The translations under genes were made by a program, and so were the position numbers. Of a stretch of 64,000 bases of DNA, positions 61,497 to 64,000 are shown one piece after another. The notes under the pieces are model-generated. The model ran no database searches. It saw only the letters and a program-made list of their open reading frames with translations, and was not told the origin of the DNA. This DNA is from Alphaproteobacteria bacterium (GTDB taxonomy: Bacteria; Pseudomonadota; Alphaproteobacteria; Acetobacterales; Acetobacteraceae): assembly GCA_020850755.1 (NCBI GenBank), contig JADZEB010000016.1:186001-250000 (forward strand), given 5' to 3'. The number at the start of each line of letters is the position of its first letter. Within the stretch, counting starts at the first letter, position 1.

Positions 61497-62450
61497 TCAA
61501 TACCCCAGCATCGGATCATAGAGCGTGACCGGCCTTTCGCCCCGTTCGAACCGCAGGATGGCATCGGCCACGAAACGCGCCCGCGACGCACGACTCGGTA
61601 GGCTGGCGACATGCGGCGTTACGATCACGCGGGAATGCGTCCAGAGAGGGTCCTCCGGCGCGAGCGGCTCCTGCTCGAAGACGTCCAGTATCGCCCATGC
61701 GACATGGCCGCTGTCGATCGCAGCAAGCAAGTCCAGGCGCGGCACTTGCTGGCCTCGCCCGGCATTCACGATGCATGCGCCCTTCTTGAGCCAGCGCAAG
61801 GCATCGGCACCAAGTATTCCCTGGGTCTGCGGTGTTGCCGGCAGCAGGCACACCGCGATGTCGAGTGATTCCAGGAAGGGCCTCAGCTCGCACGCTCCCG
61901 CATAGGCACGAACCTTCGGGATCGATCTCCTTGTCCTGCTCCAGCCTGCGACGTCGAAGCCCAGGGCCACCAGCGCGTTCGCACAGCGCCTGCCCATCAT
62001 GCCCATGCCAAGAATGCCCACCCTTCGGTCCCTGGCGAGCGGCGGATCATGGAACTTCCAGATCCTCTGCCGCTGCTGCTGCTGAAGCGTCGGAATGTCG
62101 CGGTGCAGATGGAGCACGGCCCACGAGACGAATTCCGCCATCTGATCCGCGGCCTCGGGCGGGACCGTGCGTAGGATCGGGATGTGGCGCGGCAGTCCCG
62201 GGTCGGCCAGGATATGCTCCACGCCCACCGCGGATGACAGGATCAATCGGAGGTTGGGCATGCGTGCAAGACGCCCCGGCTCCGGCTCCCACACCATCGC
62301 ATAGTCGATGTCCGCAAGCGCCCCGGACTCAGTCCAGCAGCGGATCTCGAGATCGGGTATTGCCTCCTTGAACAGTACCCGCCATTCGGGAATTGCCGTC
62401 GGCCCGCCCGACTTCACGACCATGACGCGATTGCCGCTGGAAGTAACCAT
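61497..62450 (-). CDS. D-2-hydroxyacid dehydrogenase (GhrA-like glyoxylate/hydroxypyruvate reductase)
   Basis: A 317-residue NAD(P)-dependent dehydrogenase. VGILGMGMMGRRCANALVALG holds the dinucleotide motif, followed by GWSRTRRSI (basic residue after the strand suggests NADPH). INVRGxG is replaced by CIVNAGRGQQV; the C-terminal LDVFEQEPLAPEDPLW and VTPHVAS give the catalytic Glu and His. GGGAGCG precedes the ATG. The layout is that of GhrA rather than PGDH. It is divergent from the ornithine cyclodeaminase-family gene. Confidence 0.87.
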   Translation of the reverse strand: MVTSSGNRVMVVKSGGPTAIPEWRVLFKEAIPDLEIRCWTESGALADIDYAMVWEPEPGRLARMPNLRLILSSAVGVEHILADPGLPRHIPILRTVPPEAADQMAEFVSWAVLHLHRDIPTLQQQQRQRIWKFHDPPLARDRRVGILGMGMMGRRCANALVALGFDVAGWSRTRRSIPKVRAYAGACELRPFLESLDIAVCLLPATPQTQGILGADALRWLKKGACIVNAGRGQQVPRLDLLAAIDSGHVAWAILDVFEQEPLAPEDPLWTHSRVIVTPHVASLPSRASRARFVADAILRFERGERPVTLYDPMLGY

Positions 62451-62646
62451 GAGCGCTCCCGAACGTCATGAATTGCGCCACGAAAGCCGGATCCCTGCCG
62501 AGCCGGTCCCGTGATGCCGTGCACCACGCTATCGGGGGTCGAGGCTCTCCAAGCACGCCCGCCCCCAGGCAAGGATCGCACCCGATCACGCTGGCACAGC
62601 ATTGCGCGATGTTCCATGCTTGGCCAACACGAAAAGCGGAGGGGCA

Positions 62647-63603
62647 ATGACTCGCTTTCTGGATTCCAGCGCGGTTGCCAAGGCCCTGCCATGGCCTGCC
62701 GTCATCGAGGCCGTGGAGACAATGCTGAAGGAGGGCTGCACCTACCCGCCGCGCCAGGGCTACGCCATTCCGGTTCCAGGGGAGCCGGACGCAACCCTGC
62801 TGACGATGCCCGCCTGGATCCCTGGCTCATCCATTGGCGTCAAGGTCGTCAACGTGTTTCCCGGGAACTCCGGTAGGGGGCTGGCGGCAGTGAACGGGAT
62901 CTATGTCCTGTTCGACGGAAGGACCGGTCAGCCATCCGCCATCATGGATGCCGATGAGCTGACCGTGCGCCGCACTGCAGCCGCGTCCGCGATCGCCGCC
63001 CGCCGCCTCGCCCGGGCCGATGCAAAGCATCTGCTGATCGTCGGCACTGGTCGCCTTGCACCGGCCCTCGGTGCAGCGCATGCGCAGGACCGCTCCCTCG
63101 ATCGTGTCTCCGTGTGGGGCCGCGATCCACGCAAGGCCGCCGCAACAGCCCGGGCGTTGCAGGCCGCCGGCCTCCCTGCCGATCCGGCGGGCGACCTCGC
63201 CCGCGCGGCGCAGGAGGCGGACCTGATCTCGTGCGCCACACTTGCGACCGAACCGCTGATCCTAGGAGAGTGGCTTCGTTCCGGGACGCATCTAGATCTC
63301 GTCGGCGCATTCAAGCCAAACATGCGCGAGGCCGACAGCAGCGCCATGAAGCGCGCAGACCTTCTGTGCGTCGACACCCGACCAGGCGCGCTCGCCGAGG
63401 CAGGCGACATCGTCATCCCGATGTCGGAGGGCGCGATCGGCGAAGGCGCCATTGCCGCCGATCTGCGCGAGCTGGTTCTGCGACGGCATCCCGGACGGAC
63501 CAGCGCCAAGCAGATCACGATATTCAAGTCGGTCGGGTTCGCGCTCGAGGATCTCGCCGCCGCGCGCACCGTAGCCGGGCATTGGCAAGACCCGCCTCAG
63601 TAG
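62647..63603 (+). CDS. Ornithine cyclodeaminase/mu-crystallin-family protein
   Basis: A 318-residue protein from MTRFLDSSAVAKALPW, with GGAGGGG just before the ATG. TYPPRQGYAIP at the N-terminus and MPAWIPGSSIGVKVVNVFPGN give the substrate-binding Lys/Arg region of the family; LLIVGTGRLAPALGAAHA is the NAD motif. Relatives include ornithine cyclodeaminase, ketimine reductases and alanine dehydrogenase. The 3' end overlaps the convergent binding-protein gene by 7 bp. Exact substrate unknown. Confidence 0.85.
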   Translation: MTRFLDSSAVAKALPWPAVIEAVETMLKEGCTYPPRQGYAIPVPGEPDATLLTMPAWIPGSSIGVKVVNVFPGNSGRGLAAVNGIYVLFDGRTGQPSAIMDADELTVRRTAAASAIAARRLARADAKHLLIVGTGRLAPALGAAHAQDRSLDRVSVWGRDPRKAAATARALQAAGLPADPAGDLARAAQEADLISCATLATEPLILGEWLRSGTHLDLVGAFKPNMREADSSAMKRADLLCVDTRPGALAEAGDIVIPMSEGAIGEGAIAADLRELVLRRHPGRTSAKQITIFKSVGFALEDLAAARTVAGHWQDPPQ

Positions 63604-64000
63604 CCTTCCGTGATGATCTCTTCGGCCAGACTGTTGTCCACGCACACATCAAACGGCTTGTCCGTCGCGATCAGTCCACCAGACAGAAGGCCAGCCTTCA
63701 ACCGGTCGAACGCCTCGCGCGGCAGGATCGGCACCTCGCACCAAAGCTGGTTGCGCTTGTAGCGCGCAATGCTGCGGGTCAGGACCTCGCGGGGGACATG
63801 CGTGAAGTGCGAGCCCACCACGTCCGCGATCTCGGACGCGTCACTGCGTCCCACCCACCGCAACGTCCTCGCGATGGCGCGGGTCATGCGCTTGAGCTCG
63901 TCGCGACGCGCCGCGATGACATCGTCATTGGCGTAGAAGGAGGTGTAGGAGCATAAGCCGCGGCTTGCCTGCGTGTACCAGACATGGCCGACGCCGCTCA
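63597..64000 (-). CDS. ABC transporter substrate-binding protein, NMT1/SsuA-like (3' part, cut by window edge)
   Basis: The C-terminal 134 residues of a periplasmic binding protein; the frame stays open to the window edge. SYTSFYANDDVIAARRDEL, KRMTRAIARTLRWV and the closing FDVCVDNSLAEEIITEGY are typical of NMT1/THI5-like receptors of nitrate/sulfonate/pyrimidine-precursor ABC importers. Whether it serves the orphan SsuBC-type pair at 39-40.6 kb cannot be told from this window. Confidence 0.8.
   Translation of the reverse strand, partial: SGVGHVWYTQASRGLCSYTSFYANDDVIAARRDELKRMTRAIARTLRWVGRSDASEIADVVGSHFTHVPREVLTRSIARYKRNQLWCEVPILPREAFDRLKAGLLSGGLIATDKPFDVCVDNSLAEEIITEGY

Overview
The window is very GC-rich (about two thirds by eye) with tightly packed genes, many 4-base ATGA/GTGA start-stop overlaps and long antisense shadow frames. 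Gene content points to a free-living, aerobic, heterotrophic proteobacterium. The seven orphan Bug/TctC-type periplasmic binding proteins, CaiB-type CoA transferases, MmgE/PrpD proteins and CoxLMS-type hydroxylase suggest an alphaproteobacterium of the Acetobacteraceae/Reyranella kind. That placement is inference; no rRNA or marker gene is present. No tRNA, rRNA, CRISPR, insertion sequence or prophage was seen.

Layout. 0-8 kb: a minus-strand Bug-DctQ-DctM-creatininase operon (TRAP permease with a TctC-type receptor), a SelA-like PLP enzyme with an ABC family 5 binding protein, and a CPBP protease. 8-17 kb: Bug receptors interleaved with two divergent MmgE/PrpD genes, an FAD dehydrogenase, and a Bug/small ORF/amidase operon. 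17-21 kb: an MmgE/PrpD, ComA-like (phosphosulfolactate synthase family) and TauD-like dioxygenase operon. 20.5-29 kb: the centrepiece, an alpha-methylacyl-CoA racemase divergent from a seven-gene operon (MaoC hydratase, DUF35 protein, thiolase-like protein, SDR, acyl-CoA dehydrogenase, two class III CoA transferases). Together these form a full beta-oxidation set resembling both the bbs (benzylsuccinate) genes and the peroxisomal branched-chain/sterol side-chain route. 29-39 kb: Bug/SDR/MDR, NDP-forming acyl-CoA synthetase, AMP-forming ligase, TetR regulator, and further Bug and SDR genes.

Four inverted repeats of the form CTACC-N4-GGTAG lie in front of operons from 20.4 to 37.1 kb. With the TetR gene at 35.4-36.0 kb they look like one acyl-CoA-responsive regulon covering uptake receptors, activation enzymes and beta-oxidation.

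39-64 kb: an SsuBC-type ABC pair, a HExxH metallopeptidase facing a molybdenum hydroxylase operon across a strong bidirectional hairpin, an amidohydrolase, an M19 dipeptidase and a complete oligopeptide/nickel-type ABC importer, an FAD amine oxidase, the decayed remains of an archease-rtcB RNA-repair pair, the NAD salvage genes pncB-pncA, a GhrA-like reductase, an ornithine cyclodeaminase-family gene, and the 3' end of an NMT1-like binding protein cut by the window edge.
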